A stretch of 64,000 nucleotides of DNA, from assembly GCA_043770095.1 (NCBI GenBank), contig JAYVIR010000049.1:1-64000 (forward strand), given 5' to 3'. Below the pieces are notes generated by a model, which was not told where the DNA came from, ran no database searches, and saw nothing but the letters and a program-made list of their open reading frames with translations. The position numbers and the translations under genes are program-made. The stretch comes from JBGSUZ01 sp043770095 (lineage in GTDB: Bacteria; Bacillota; Clostridia; Peptostreptococcales; Acidaminobacteraceae). Shown piece after piece: positions 1 to 6,388 of the stretch; position 1 is the stretch's first letter; each line of letters opens with the position of its first letter.

Positions 1-52
1 CATTTAAATTGCGATGCGCTAGGCATCTTATCAATCTAAGCTTTTGGTTATA

Positions 53-74
53 CACTGTTTAGTTTTCAAGGATC
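53..74 (-). promoter_or_regulatory. rRNA operon leader, boxA-type antitermination sequence
   Basis: Read on the minus strand this stretch contains TTGAAAACTAAACAGTG, which resembles the conserved sequence found in leaders and spacers of Firmicute rRNA operons. It lies downstream of a strong minus-strand promoter (131-159) and transcription runs out of the left edge of the window. The rRNA itself is not in the window, so whether 16S or another transcript follows is inference. Confidence 0.6.
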
Positions 75-130
75 GTTGTGCGTCGTTTCAAACTGTTAAA
101 TTTACGTTAACCGCTCTTGGCGACTATTAC

Positions 131-159
131 ATCTTAACACTTTCATATTTATCTGTCAA
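131..159 (-). promoter_or_regulatory. Strong sigma-A promoter, probably of an rRNA operon
   Basis: On the minus strand there is a perfect -35 TTGACA (154-159), a 17-base spacer and a -10 TAAGAT (131-136). It is followed by the rRNA-type leader at 53-74. No coding region lies between it and the left edge, which fits an rRNA promoter reading out of the window. Confidence 0.65.
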
Positions 160-293
160 GTATTAATTTGGAATGATTATTTGTGATGTCTTTTCGTTTT
201 TCTTGCTGCCCACGTTCATATCTGTGGGACTTCACTATATTACCACCCTTTTAAAGATAAGGCAATAGCACTTGTAAATGTTCTAATTTTCAA

Positions 294-1493
294 TTAATTG
301 TCGGGTTCTGTGCTTGTTATATAGTGGGCACTTCCTTTTCTTATTTGCTTTATAACAACCGATCTTTTGGTATCTCCATTTTGATCCATTGTTATATTGC
401 CTGCTGCACCTTGTACATTTTTTGCTAAGTGGATTGCTATATTGATTTCCTTGGAGTCAATTTTGTTCACTCGTTTGAGTGCATCGTAAATTAGCAGATA
501 AGCATCATAGCCTAGTGCACTAAATGAAGTTGGATTTTTATCATACTTTTTTCGATAAGCCAACAAGAATTTTTTTGCTTCTTCAGTCTTAGAAAATTCA
601 TGACTATAAAAGGTAGAAAAGTATATACCCTCACCTGAGACATCTGATAATTCTATAAATTTCTCAGTATCCAATGTATCTGTTCCTATTATCTGGCTTT
701 TAATGCCCATTGATCTCGCTTCTTTTGCAATCTTAGCAACTTCCGTGTAATTGCCTGGAATAAACAGAACATCTGGTTCAAACTTTTTAACTGTATTCAA
801 TAATGTTTTAAAGTCATCTTCACCAGGTTGATAATAACCTTCCATCAGAATAGACTGCTGGTAGTTGTTTAATTCTGCGAAAGCATTCATAAAATATTCG
901 CCTAAGTCTATGGAATAGTCATTCCCTTTTTCAATTAAAATGACTGCTGTTTTTGCTTTTAATTCTTTATGAGCGAATTTTGCTAATGCAGTTGCTTGAA
1001 ATGTATCAATATAACTTACTCTTGAATAATATTGATTACCAATCGTTATCCTGGGATTAGTACAACTCGCACCCACTGTTGGAATTTCTTCTTCATTGAT
1101 AATGGGTCCGGCTGCAAGTGAATACATGGATCCCCAACTGCCTATCATCACGTGAACTTTATCACCTTCAATAAGTCTCATCACAGCATTTACGGTTTCG
1201 TATTTATCCGATTTATTGTCTTCAATATAAAGTTCTATCTTATTTCCATTTACCATCGGATATAATTCGTTGGCTAATTTTATGCCTTCTAGTTCAGAAA
1301 AACCACCTTCTTGACTATTTCCTGTAAGTGGTTCAAAAACGCCAATTCTAACAGTTTCTAACTTTACTTCTTCAATTTTTATTGGTATTTCTTTATTACT
1401 TGTCAATTTTATATTTTGTTTTGTATTTAAAAGTAAATAAATACTGATCAATAGAAAGGATAGTATCGTAATGCTAATGAGTATTTTTTTCAT
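294..1493 (-). CDS. Branched-chain amino acid-type ABC transporter substrate-binding protein (LivK-like)
   Basis: A 399-residue protein with a hydrophobic N-terminal segment (about residues 4-22) followed by a type-1 periplasmic-binding fold: RIGVFEPLTG near residue 50, an IGSWGS segment, NEEEIPTVGASCTNP, and a C-terminal ALGYDAYLLIYDAL segment typical of LivK/AmiC-like receptors. The family binds leucine/isoleucine/valine, urea or related small ligands outside the cell for an ABC importer. No lipobox cysteine follows the hydrophobic segment, so it is more likely a membrane-anchored protein than a lipoprotein. No permease or ATPase genes are adjacent, so it is an orphan: either a sensor component or part of a transporter encoded elsewhere. 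The ligand cannot be predicted. Confidence 0.8.
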   Translation of the reverse strand: MKKILISITILSFLLISIYLLLNTKQNIKLTSNKEIPIKIEEVKLETVRIGVFEPLTGNSQEGGFSELEGIKLANELYPMVNGNKIELYIEDNKSDKYETVNAVMRLIEGDKVHVMIGSWGSMYSLAAGPIINEEEIPTVGASCTNPRITIGNQYYSRVSYIDTFQATALAKFAHKELKAKTAVILIEKGNDYSIDLGEYFMNAFAELNNYQQSILMEGYYQPGEDDFKTLLNTVKKFEPDVLFIPGNYTEVAKIAKEARSMGIKSQIIGTDTLDTEKFIELSDVSGEGIYFSTFYSHEFSKTEEAKKFLLAYRKKYDKNPTSFSALGYDAYLLIYDALKRVNKIDSKEINIAIHLAKNVQGAAGNITMDQNGDTKRSVVIKQIRKGSAHYITSTEPDN

Positions 1494-1626
1494 ATAATCT
1501 CCATATTTAATTTTCCAACTTACTCAATAGTAAATATAATTTTCATCGCTTAGATGTTACATTTTTTAAATATATGGTTTAATCATATGTATTTCGTTTT
1601 CTTTTGTCAATGAACTCATAGTTAAG

Positions 1627-1655
1627 TTGAATCTATCTAATGCTTATATTATAAT
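1627..1655 (+). promoter_or_regulatory. sigma-A promoter of trpS
   Basis: TTGAAT (1627-1632), a 17-base spacer and a perfect TATAAT (1650-1655) lie 47 bases before the trpS start. Its presence argues against an upstream translation start for trpS, since the TTG at 1627 is the -35 element. Confidence 0.65.
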
Positions 1656-1701
1656 GTTTCTAACTGAATACAAATTTATTCTAATGTTCAAGGAGGTATT
1701 T

Positions 1702-2682
1702 ATGAATAAAATTTTTTCTGGTGTTCAACCTACGGGTCAAATACACTTAGGTAACTATATTACAATGCGTAACTTTGTTCCCATTCAGGATCAATCTGAA
1801 TGTTTCTATTGTGTTGTAGATATGCATTCTATCACTGCTGCACATGATCCTGCCTTGTTAAAAAAATGCTCAATTGAACTTGCGGCACTCTATATTGCCA
1901 TTGGTATTGATCCTAAAAAATCAACACTATTTCTTCAATCACATGTCTCAGCGCACGCTGAACTAGCTTGGATTCTACAATGCCACACTTATATGGGTGA
2001 ATTGAGCCGAATGACACAATATAAAGACAAAAGTAATAATAATACTTCTTGTTCAACAGGCCTTTTCACTTATCCAGTACTAATGGCTGCGGATATTCTT
2101 TTATATGATACTACTCATGTTCCGGTTGGGGATGATCAAAAACAGCATATTGAGTTAGCCCGAGATATTGCAATTCGTTTTAATAACAAATATGGAGATA
2201 CATTTAAAGTCCCTGAGCCTATGATTCAAAAAATTGGTGCTCGTATTATGTCTTTAGATGATCCTACCACTAAAATGAGTAAGAGTAATCCCAATGAACT
2301 TAGTAAGATTACAGTACTTGATGATCATGCTAAAATAAAAAAGGCCATCATGAAGGCCACTACTGACAGTGAAGGTATCATTAAATATGATGAAGTTGAA
2401 AAGCCTGGCGTCAGCAATTTAATGACCATCTATTCTTCTATGTCTGGTCTCTCACTAGATGAAATTACAGCTAAATATGAGGGAATTGGTTATGGTCAAT
2501 TTAAGAAAGATCTTGTTGAGGTTATTTTTGATGGCTTAGCGCCTATTAGAAACCGTTATCATCAGATTCTTGAATCTGGCGAAATTGAAACTATATTAAA
2601 AAATGGCGCTCTTCATGCTAATGAAGTCGCAATGGATGTTCTCAATCGCGTAAAGGATAAAGTCGGTTTTGTACGATTTTAA
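1702..2682 (+). CDS. trpS: Tryptophanyl-tRNA synthetase
   Basis: Class I aminoacyl-tRNA synthetase that charges tRNA-Trp with tryptophan using ATP. The HIGH-like signature is GQIHLGNY (about residues 11-18) and the KMSKS loop is TKMSKSNPNE (about residues 190-199). The start at 1702 is chosen because a perfect AGGAGG (1691-1696) sits 5 bases upstream and the promoter's -35 covers the earlier possible start; this gives 326 residues, the normal size. It is a single-gene transcript ending at the hairpin 2712-2746. I saw no T-box leader in the short space between promoter and gene. Confidence 0.96.
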   Translation: MNKIFSGVQPTGQIHLGNYITMRNFVPIQDQSECFYCVVDMHSITAAHDPALLKKCSIELAALYIAIGIDPKKSTLFLQSHVSAHAELAWILQCHTYMGELSRMTQYKDKSNNNTSCSTGLFTYPVLMAADILLYDTTHVPVGDDQKQHIELARDIAIRFNNKYGDTFKVPEPMIQKIGARIMSLDDPTTKMSKSNPNELSKITVLDDHAKIKKAIMKATTDSEGIIKYDEVEKPGVSNLMTIYSSMSGLSLDEITAKYEGIGYGQFKKDLVEVIFDGLAPIRNRYHQILESGEIETILKNGALHANEVAMDVLNRVKDKVGFVRF

Positions 2683-2711
2683 CTATTCTGTTTAACTTTT
2701 TTTATTATTCA

Positions 2712-2746
2712 AAAAGGCCACCCAATTATTGATTGGGTGGCCTTTT
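2712..2746. terminator. Bidirectional intrinsic terminator between trpS and sigB
   Basis: A perfect 15-base inverted repeat (2712-2726 and 2732-2746) with a GC-rich core GGCCACCC, a 5-base loop, and A/T runs at both ends lies between the converging trpS and sigB genes. It should terminate both. Confidence 0.9.
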
Positions 2747-2773
2747 AAAATATTAGATATTAGCTGTTAAATG

Positions 2774-3586
2774 TTAGATGTCACTTAATTTTTTATATTC
2801 CTTTTTAAACTTCTTAAGGATTTTCTTTTCCATTCTTGAAACGGTCATTTGAGAAACGTTAAGTTCATTGGCAACTTGAATCTGAGTTTTGTTATAGAAG
2901 AATCGATCTTTAATGATCTTAATTTCTATTTCGTTAAGTTTATCCATGCACATATCAATAAAATCTTTGTTTTCAATAAAATCGAAATACTTGTCATCTT
3001 CACCGACAATGTCCATCAATTGAATGTCCTTATCATCGCCATTGGAATCAAAACTAATATCCAAAGATTTTGGTGTGTATACTTGGGAGGCTTCCATAGC
3101 TTCTATGATTTGCTCTTCAGTACAACACAAGTAATTTGCAATATCTTCGATTTTAGGCACACGTTGAAGATCTTGTTGAAGTTTCACTTTAGCAACATTG
3201 ATTTTTTTAGATAACTCTTGAATTCTTCTTGGTACTCTAACCGACCAACCTTTATCTCTAAAATACTTCTTTATTTCTCCAATAATGGTTGGCGTTGCAA
3301 AACTAGAAAATTCAAATCCGCGATCAATGTCAAATCTTTCAATGGCATAAATTAGACCTAGAGAGCCTACTTGGTAAATATCTTCATATTCAATGCCTTT
3401 GTTAATATATTTTTTTGCAAGAATTTCCGTTATATATAAATACCTAGAAATAAGCTCATTTCGAATCTCAATTTCTTTAGTGTTTTTATACAATCTGAAT
3501 AGCGTTTTACTATCCATTTCATGAAAATTCTTGATCTCTATGGCATCGATTGCTACGTCTGCTTTAGAGCTTAGCGTATTATCCAT
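2774..3586 (-). CDS. sigB: RNA polymerase sigma factor, SigB/SigF/SigG family
   Basis: A 270-residue sigma-70 group 3 factor. Region 2 is seen as YEDIYQVGSLGLIYAIERFD and FSSFATPTIIGEIKKYFRDKGW, the -10 binding helix; region 3 follows (VPRRIQELSKKI), and region 4 has a C-terminal HTH (TQIQVANELNVSQMTVSRMEKK). Length is normal for SigB (about 260). It is the last gene of a leftward rsbV-rsbW-sigB operon, so it should be held inactive by RsbW and released by dephosphorylated RsbV under stress. SpoIIA-SigF is the alternative, but the neighbouring kinase resembles RsbW more closely than SpoIIAB. AGGGGC serves as ribosome binding site. Confidence 0.88.
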   Translation of the reverse strand: MDNTLSSKADVAIDAIEIKNFHEMDSKTLFRLYKNTKEIEIRNELISRYLYITEILAKKYINKGIEYEDIYQVGSLGLIYAIERFDIDRGFEFSSFATPTIIGEIKKYFRDKGWSVRVPRRIQELSKKINVAKVKLQQDLQRVPKIEDIANYLCCTEEQIIEAMEASQVYTPKSLDISFDSNGDDKDIQLMDIVGEDDKYFDFIENKDFIDMCMDKLNEIEIKIIKDRFFYNKTQIQVANELNVSQMTVSRMEKKILKKFKKEYKKLSDI

Positions 3587-3658
3587 AAAAATCAGCCCCT
3601 AATTTGATCAATTAAATTGACCTCTCTTTTTAAAATTTTATAATTGAAGTCTCAAAAT

Positions 3659-4057
3659 TTATTCTAAGAATTTTTTTAAGGTGATTTTTGTGCCTTTTCC
3701 AGGCAACGTGTCTACGATAACTTCATCCATTAATGATTTCATAATAAAAATACCGAGACCGTTACCTTGAGGATCACTCAAGTTCGGTTCTTGATACTCA
3801 TTTAAATTAAAACCATTCCCACCATCTCTGACTTCGCAAACAAATGCTTGATCCATGACCTGAAATGTAATATCGAATGTTGCTTCACAGTGACTATGAA
3901 TAATGGCATTATTGCAAGCCTCACCAACTGCAACCTTAATATCCTCAATTGCCTCGATGTCAAATCCCATCTGATTGGCAATCACCGAGGACGATAATCT
4001 CGTTATGCTCACATATTCTGATTTACATGGCAAGGAGATAGATACTTGATCCAACAT
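3659..4057 (-). CDS. rsbW: Anti-sigma factor / serine kinase RsbW
   Basis: A 132-residue GHKL (HATPase_c) protein. The N box is VAVGEACNNAIIHSHC (about residues 42-57), the G1 box DGGNGF and the G2 box GNGLGIFIMKSLMDEV. The PCKSEYVSITRLSSSVIANQMGF start matches the N-terminal pattern of RsbW rather than SpoIIAB. It should bind the downstream-encoded sigma factor and phosphorylate the anti-anti-sigma factor encoded just upstream. No PP2C phosphatase partner (RsbU/RsbP/RsbX) is present, so the activating phosphatase must lie elsewhere. The RBS AGGTGG precedes the ATG. Confidence 0.88.
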   Translation of the reverse strand: MLDQVSISLPCKSEYVSITRLSSSVIANQMGFDIEAIEDIKVAVGEACNNAIIHSHCEATFDITFQVMDQAFVCEVRDGGNGFNLNEYQEPNLSDPQGNGLGIFIMKSLMDEVIVDTLPGKGTKITLKKFLE

Positions 4058-4093
4058 ATTATTCCACCTTTTTTTACATGAGATGAGATTAAA

Positions 4094-4408
4094 TTACTTA
4101 ATTTTAAATATTTTATCTAACCCTGTAATGTTTAATAATTTTTTGATATTGTTTTGTGCATTTACAATGGTGATTTCTTTTTCTACTAATTTAACCCTTT
4201 TTAGCACGCCAATCAATACGCCTAATCCAGTGCTGTCGATGTAAGATAAATTTGCGCAATCAATCGTTAAATCAGTTTCCACTTGATTTAGCATGCCATT
4301 AATTTCTTCTTTCAAATGGCTGCTTGATTGAATGTCTACATCGCCTACGAGCTGTATGTCCCAGAGTGATTTTTCTTCGTCAAATCTTTTACTAATTTCT
4401 AAAGACAT
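4094..4408 (-). CDS. rsbV: Anti-anti-sigma factor RsbV (STAS domain)
   Basis: A 104-residue single STAS-domain protein. The hallmark DSTGLGVLIGVLKR motif (about residues 58-71) holds the serine that RsbW-type kinases phosphorylate. When unphosphorylated it should bind RsbW and free the sigma factor. It is the first gene of the leftward three-gene operon; gaps to rsbW and sigB are 36 and 72 bases. A SigB-type promoter at 4445-4471 lies just upstream, so the operon probably activates itself. Confidence 0.88.
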   Translation of the reverse strand: MSLEISKRFDEEKSLWDIQLVGDVDIQSSSHLKEEINGMLNQVETDLTIDCANLSYIDSTGLGVLIGVLKRVKLVEKEITIVNAQNNIKKLLNITGLDKIFKIK

Positions 4409-4444
4409 TCTTGCCCCTCCTTAATAAAATAAAAGCTTTTTGTT

Positions 4445-4471
4445 TATACCCAAACATAATGACTCTAATCA
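4445..4471 (-). promoter_or_regulatory. Probable SigB-dependent promoter of rsbV-rsbW-sigB
   Basis: On the minus strand TGATT (4467-4471), a 15-base spacer and GGGTATA (4445-4451) match the clostridial SigB consensus as I recall it (WGWTT, 13-17 bases, GGGTAWA). It sits 37 bases before the rsbV start. Autoregulation of this operon by SigB is well known in Bacillus and Clostridioides. Confidence 0.6.
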
Positions 4472-4502
4472 AGTTCATTTATAATGTTTATTTTCTATTT
4501 TC

Positions 4503-4578
4503 ATTATAATTATAAAAGAAAGATATTACAAATATTATATTTTATAATATGGTAATATCTTTCTTTTATAATTATAAT
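4503..4578. repeat. 76-base AT-rich near-perfect palindrome in a divergent intergenic region
   Basis: A perfect 27-base inverted repeat (4503-4529 and 4552-4578) encloses a second 8-base inverted repeat (4532-4539 and 4543-4550) with a 3-base loop. The full element could form a long hairpin or cruciform. Both flanking genes point away from it, so it is not positioned as a terminator. TATAAT-like hexamers occur in its arms. It might be a non-autonomous mobile element remnant or a regulatory cruciform. Confidence 0.85.
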
Positions 4579-4601
4579 TGGGTTTGAACTAATCTTAAGT
4601 A

Positions 4602-4630
4602 TTGTTTTGAATATATATTTATGTTAAAAT
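4602..4630 (+). promoter_or_regulatory. Probable sigma-A promoter for the membrane protein gene at 4664
   Basis: TTGTTT (4602-4607), a 17-base spacer and TAAAAT (4625-4630) precede the ribosome binding site AAGGAG at 4648-4653. Confidence 0.45.
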
Positions 4631-4663
4631 TTTTTGTATGTATTGAAAAGGAGTGAATTATCT

Positions 4664-6292
4664 ATGAAGAAGCGTTTATTTCATTGGAAATCAGTATTTT
4701 TCTTATCTGTAATATTGCTGATTATTTTACTGTTTCAAGTTTTAAAAAATGACTTTATGGCACTCCCAGATAGTGGTTTTAGTCGGGGAATTTTACTCGA
4801 TCAGGTCGATATACCAAAGGGGTATGACGCTTATTACTCTGATTATTTTGTCAGTCTTGTTAAAAATAATAAACTCTATCTCATTTCGTCCGATGAAAAT
4901 GGCTTAACCATTAAAAGTTTTGATTCCTCCGCAAAACAAATAGATTCATTCAGTTTAGATGAGTATAAATCATATTCTAAACTTAAAGCACATTTTGAAG
5001 GGAATCAAATTATACTTAACACCTACAATGAGCAAACCCGTGATTTGGTTTTCATCACGATTGATTTACAAAAAAAACAGGCTTCAGTTGAACATCAAAT
5101 AAAACTTAAAGATCATCGAATACTTACGCTCGCGCCGCAATTTGTGCTTTACGGAACGGATGATGCTTTAATTCTTGATACCATAGCCCAAAAAATTACG
5201 GTGGCCAATCCACGATATATTGAAACGCTAGCTTATACTATTGATTCTAATGATAATTCTATTTGGATTGCCTATACAGATTATGTAGATAGCCGCTATC
5301 AATTAAATCTAAAGCATCTAGATTCTAATTTTAAGACCTTATCTAGCCATCCATCTCTATTTAATTTTAATGCTGGCGGTGCTACTAAACCGCAGGAACT
5401 AGCTTTGCAAATAAGCGGAAATAAGCTTAATCTGCTATCTGTCATCAAAGATAATAAAACAGGTGTAAACACCGCTTACTTATTAACAGCAGAAAAAACA
5501 AATCCAGCTGTGATTGCCTCTAAGTTTTTTAATGCTTATACTTATTCAATGCAACCAACCTTTTATGATACGCCTAAAGAGACTCAACTTATTGTTTCAA
5601 CAAAAACAAATATTGGCCGTGTAGAAATTGGTGCCAATGGTTCTTTCCAAAATCTTGTCACTTTAGATTTACAATTAAAAGAGATAAAATCTTTAACCAA
5701 AAGCACATCTGTCACCTTATCTCCTCAAATGAATGAAATGGGTGACTATAATTATCTTTGCTATTTGCAAATCAATCAAGGTATAGGCAAAATAATGCTG
5801 AGTTCCAATCATCCAGAGATTATTCAGTTAAGTAAAAAATCGACTGTTGCTGAAAATTTCAATATATTGATGACTTCTCTCACAACATTTTTACCTTTGT
5901 CATATATTTCTTTAATCATTGAAGCTTATGTATTAACCCCGGTTATGCTAGTCATTATACTCCTTTCAATGTTCTTCCTTACTTGGTCGGAGCGAAATGG
6001 CAGTAAATTGATTATTTTGGCAATCAGCATTCATATGATTTTTAAAAATTTGTTTATCTTAAACCATATGATTCAATCATCAGAAACGCTTACTCATTTT
6101 CCAATATTTTTGAATAGCCCTTTAAAGCTACTTGGCTGGGAGCTTTTATTGACACTTTCTTCACTCTATTGTCTATGGAATTATAAAAAACAGCACCCGC
6201 ATACGCATTATCTGATGCAATATTTATTCTTTAATCTTATTGATGTGACACTATTTACAATGCTATTTGCACCCTACTACTTATTGACGTAA
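4664..6292 (+). CDS. Membrane protein of unknown function, large external domain plus C-terminal membrane helices
   Basis: I do not recognise the family. The 542-residue product has one N-terminal membrane helix (about residues 11-27), about 380 residues of polar, beta-rich-looking sequence that should lie outside, then about five hydrophobic segments from about residue 405 to the end. The middle part has repeated aromatic/charged strands reminiscent of a beta-propeller, but no motif confirms it. The start at 4664 is set by AAGGAG 10 bases upstream. It is a single gene, transcribed rightward (head-on to replication) from a promoter beside the long palindrome, and ends at a terminator at 6341-6374. 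Function cannot be inferred from its neighbours. Confidence 0.75.
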   Translation: MKKRLFHWKSVFFLSVILLIILLFQVLKNDFMALPDSGFSRGILLDQVDIPKGYDAYYSDYFVSLVKNNKLYLISSDENGLTIKSFDSSAKQIDSFSLDEYKSYSKLKAHFEGNQIILNTYNEQTRDLVFITIDLQKKQASVEHQIKLKDHRILTLAPQFVLYGTDDALILDTIAQKITVANPRYIETLAYTIDSNDNSIWIAYTDYVDSRYQLNLKHLDSNFKTLSSHPSLFNFNAGGATKPQELALQISGNKLNLLSVIKDNKTGVNTAYLLTAEKTNPAVIASKFFNAYTYSMQPTFYDTPKETQLIVSTKTNIGRVEIGANGSFQNLVTLDLQLKEIKSLTKSTSVTLSPQMNEMGDYNYLCYLQINQGIGKIMLSSNHPEIIQLSKKSTVAENFNILMTSLTTFLPLSYISLIIEAYVLTPVMLVIILLSMFFLTWSERNGSKLIILAISIHMIFKNLFILNHMIQSSETLTHFPIFLNSPLKLLGWELLLTLSSLYCLWNYKKQHPHTHYLMQYLFFNLIDVTLFTMLFAPYYLLT

Positions 6293-6302
6293 GACAAAAA
6301 AA

Positions 6303-6325
6303 TAGAGCCTTGAAATCAGGCTCTA
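6303..6325 (-). terminator. Terminator reading leftward after gyrA
   Basis: TAGAGCCT (6303-6310) pairs with AGGCTCTA (6318-6325); on the minus strand it is followed by a run of seven T. It would end the dnaA-gyrA transcript. Confidence 0.7.
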
Positions 6326-6340
6326 AAAAATAACTTTTTT

Positions 6341-6374
6341 AAAAGGGGGCTATAGCTAATATATAGCCCCTTTT
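6341..6374 (+). terminator. Terminator reading rightward after the 4664 gene
   Basis: GGGGCTATA (6346-6354) pairs with TATAGCCCC (6362-6370), flanked by AAAA and TTTT, with a T-rich tail on the plus strand. It lies between converging genes. Confidence 0.75.
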
Positions 6375-6388
6375 ATTTATTTTAAACA

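Noticed and set aside
1494..1701. A T-box or other tryptophan leader before trpS.
   Set aside because: Promoter to start is under 50 bases, too short for a T-box, and no T-box sequence (AGGGTGGNACCGCG) is present.
2849..3214. A 121-codon open frame on the plus strand opposite sigB.
   Set aside because: The sigma factor on the other strand has all family motifs; this frame has none and no RBS.
2774..4408. spoIIAA-spoIIAB-sigF sporulation operon as an alternative to rsbV-rsbW-sigB.
   Set aside because: The kinase N terminus (SEYVSITRLSSSVIANQMGF) follows RsbW, and the promoter is of SigB type; but short proteins make this call not absolute.
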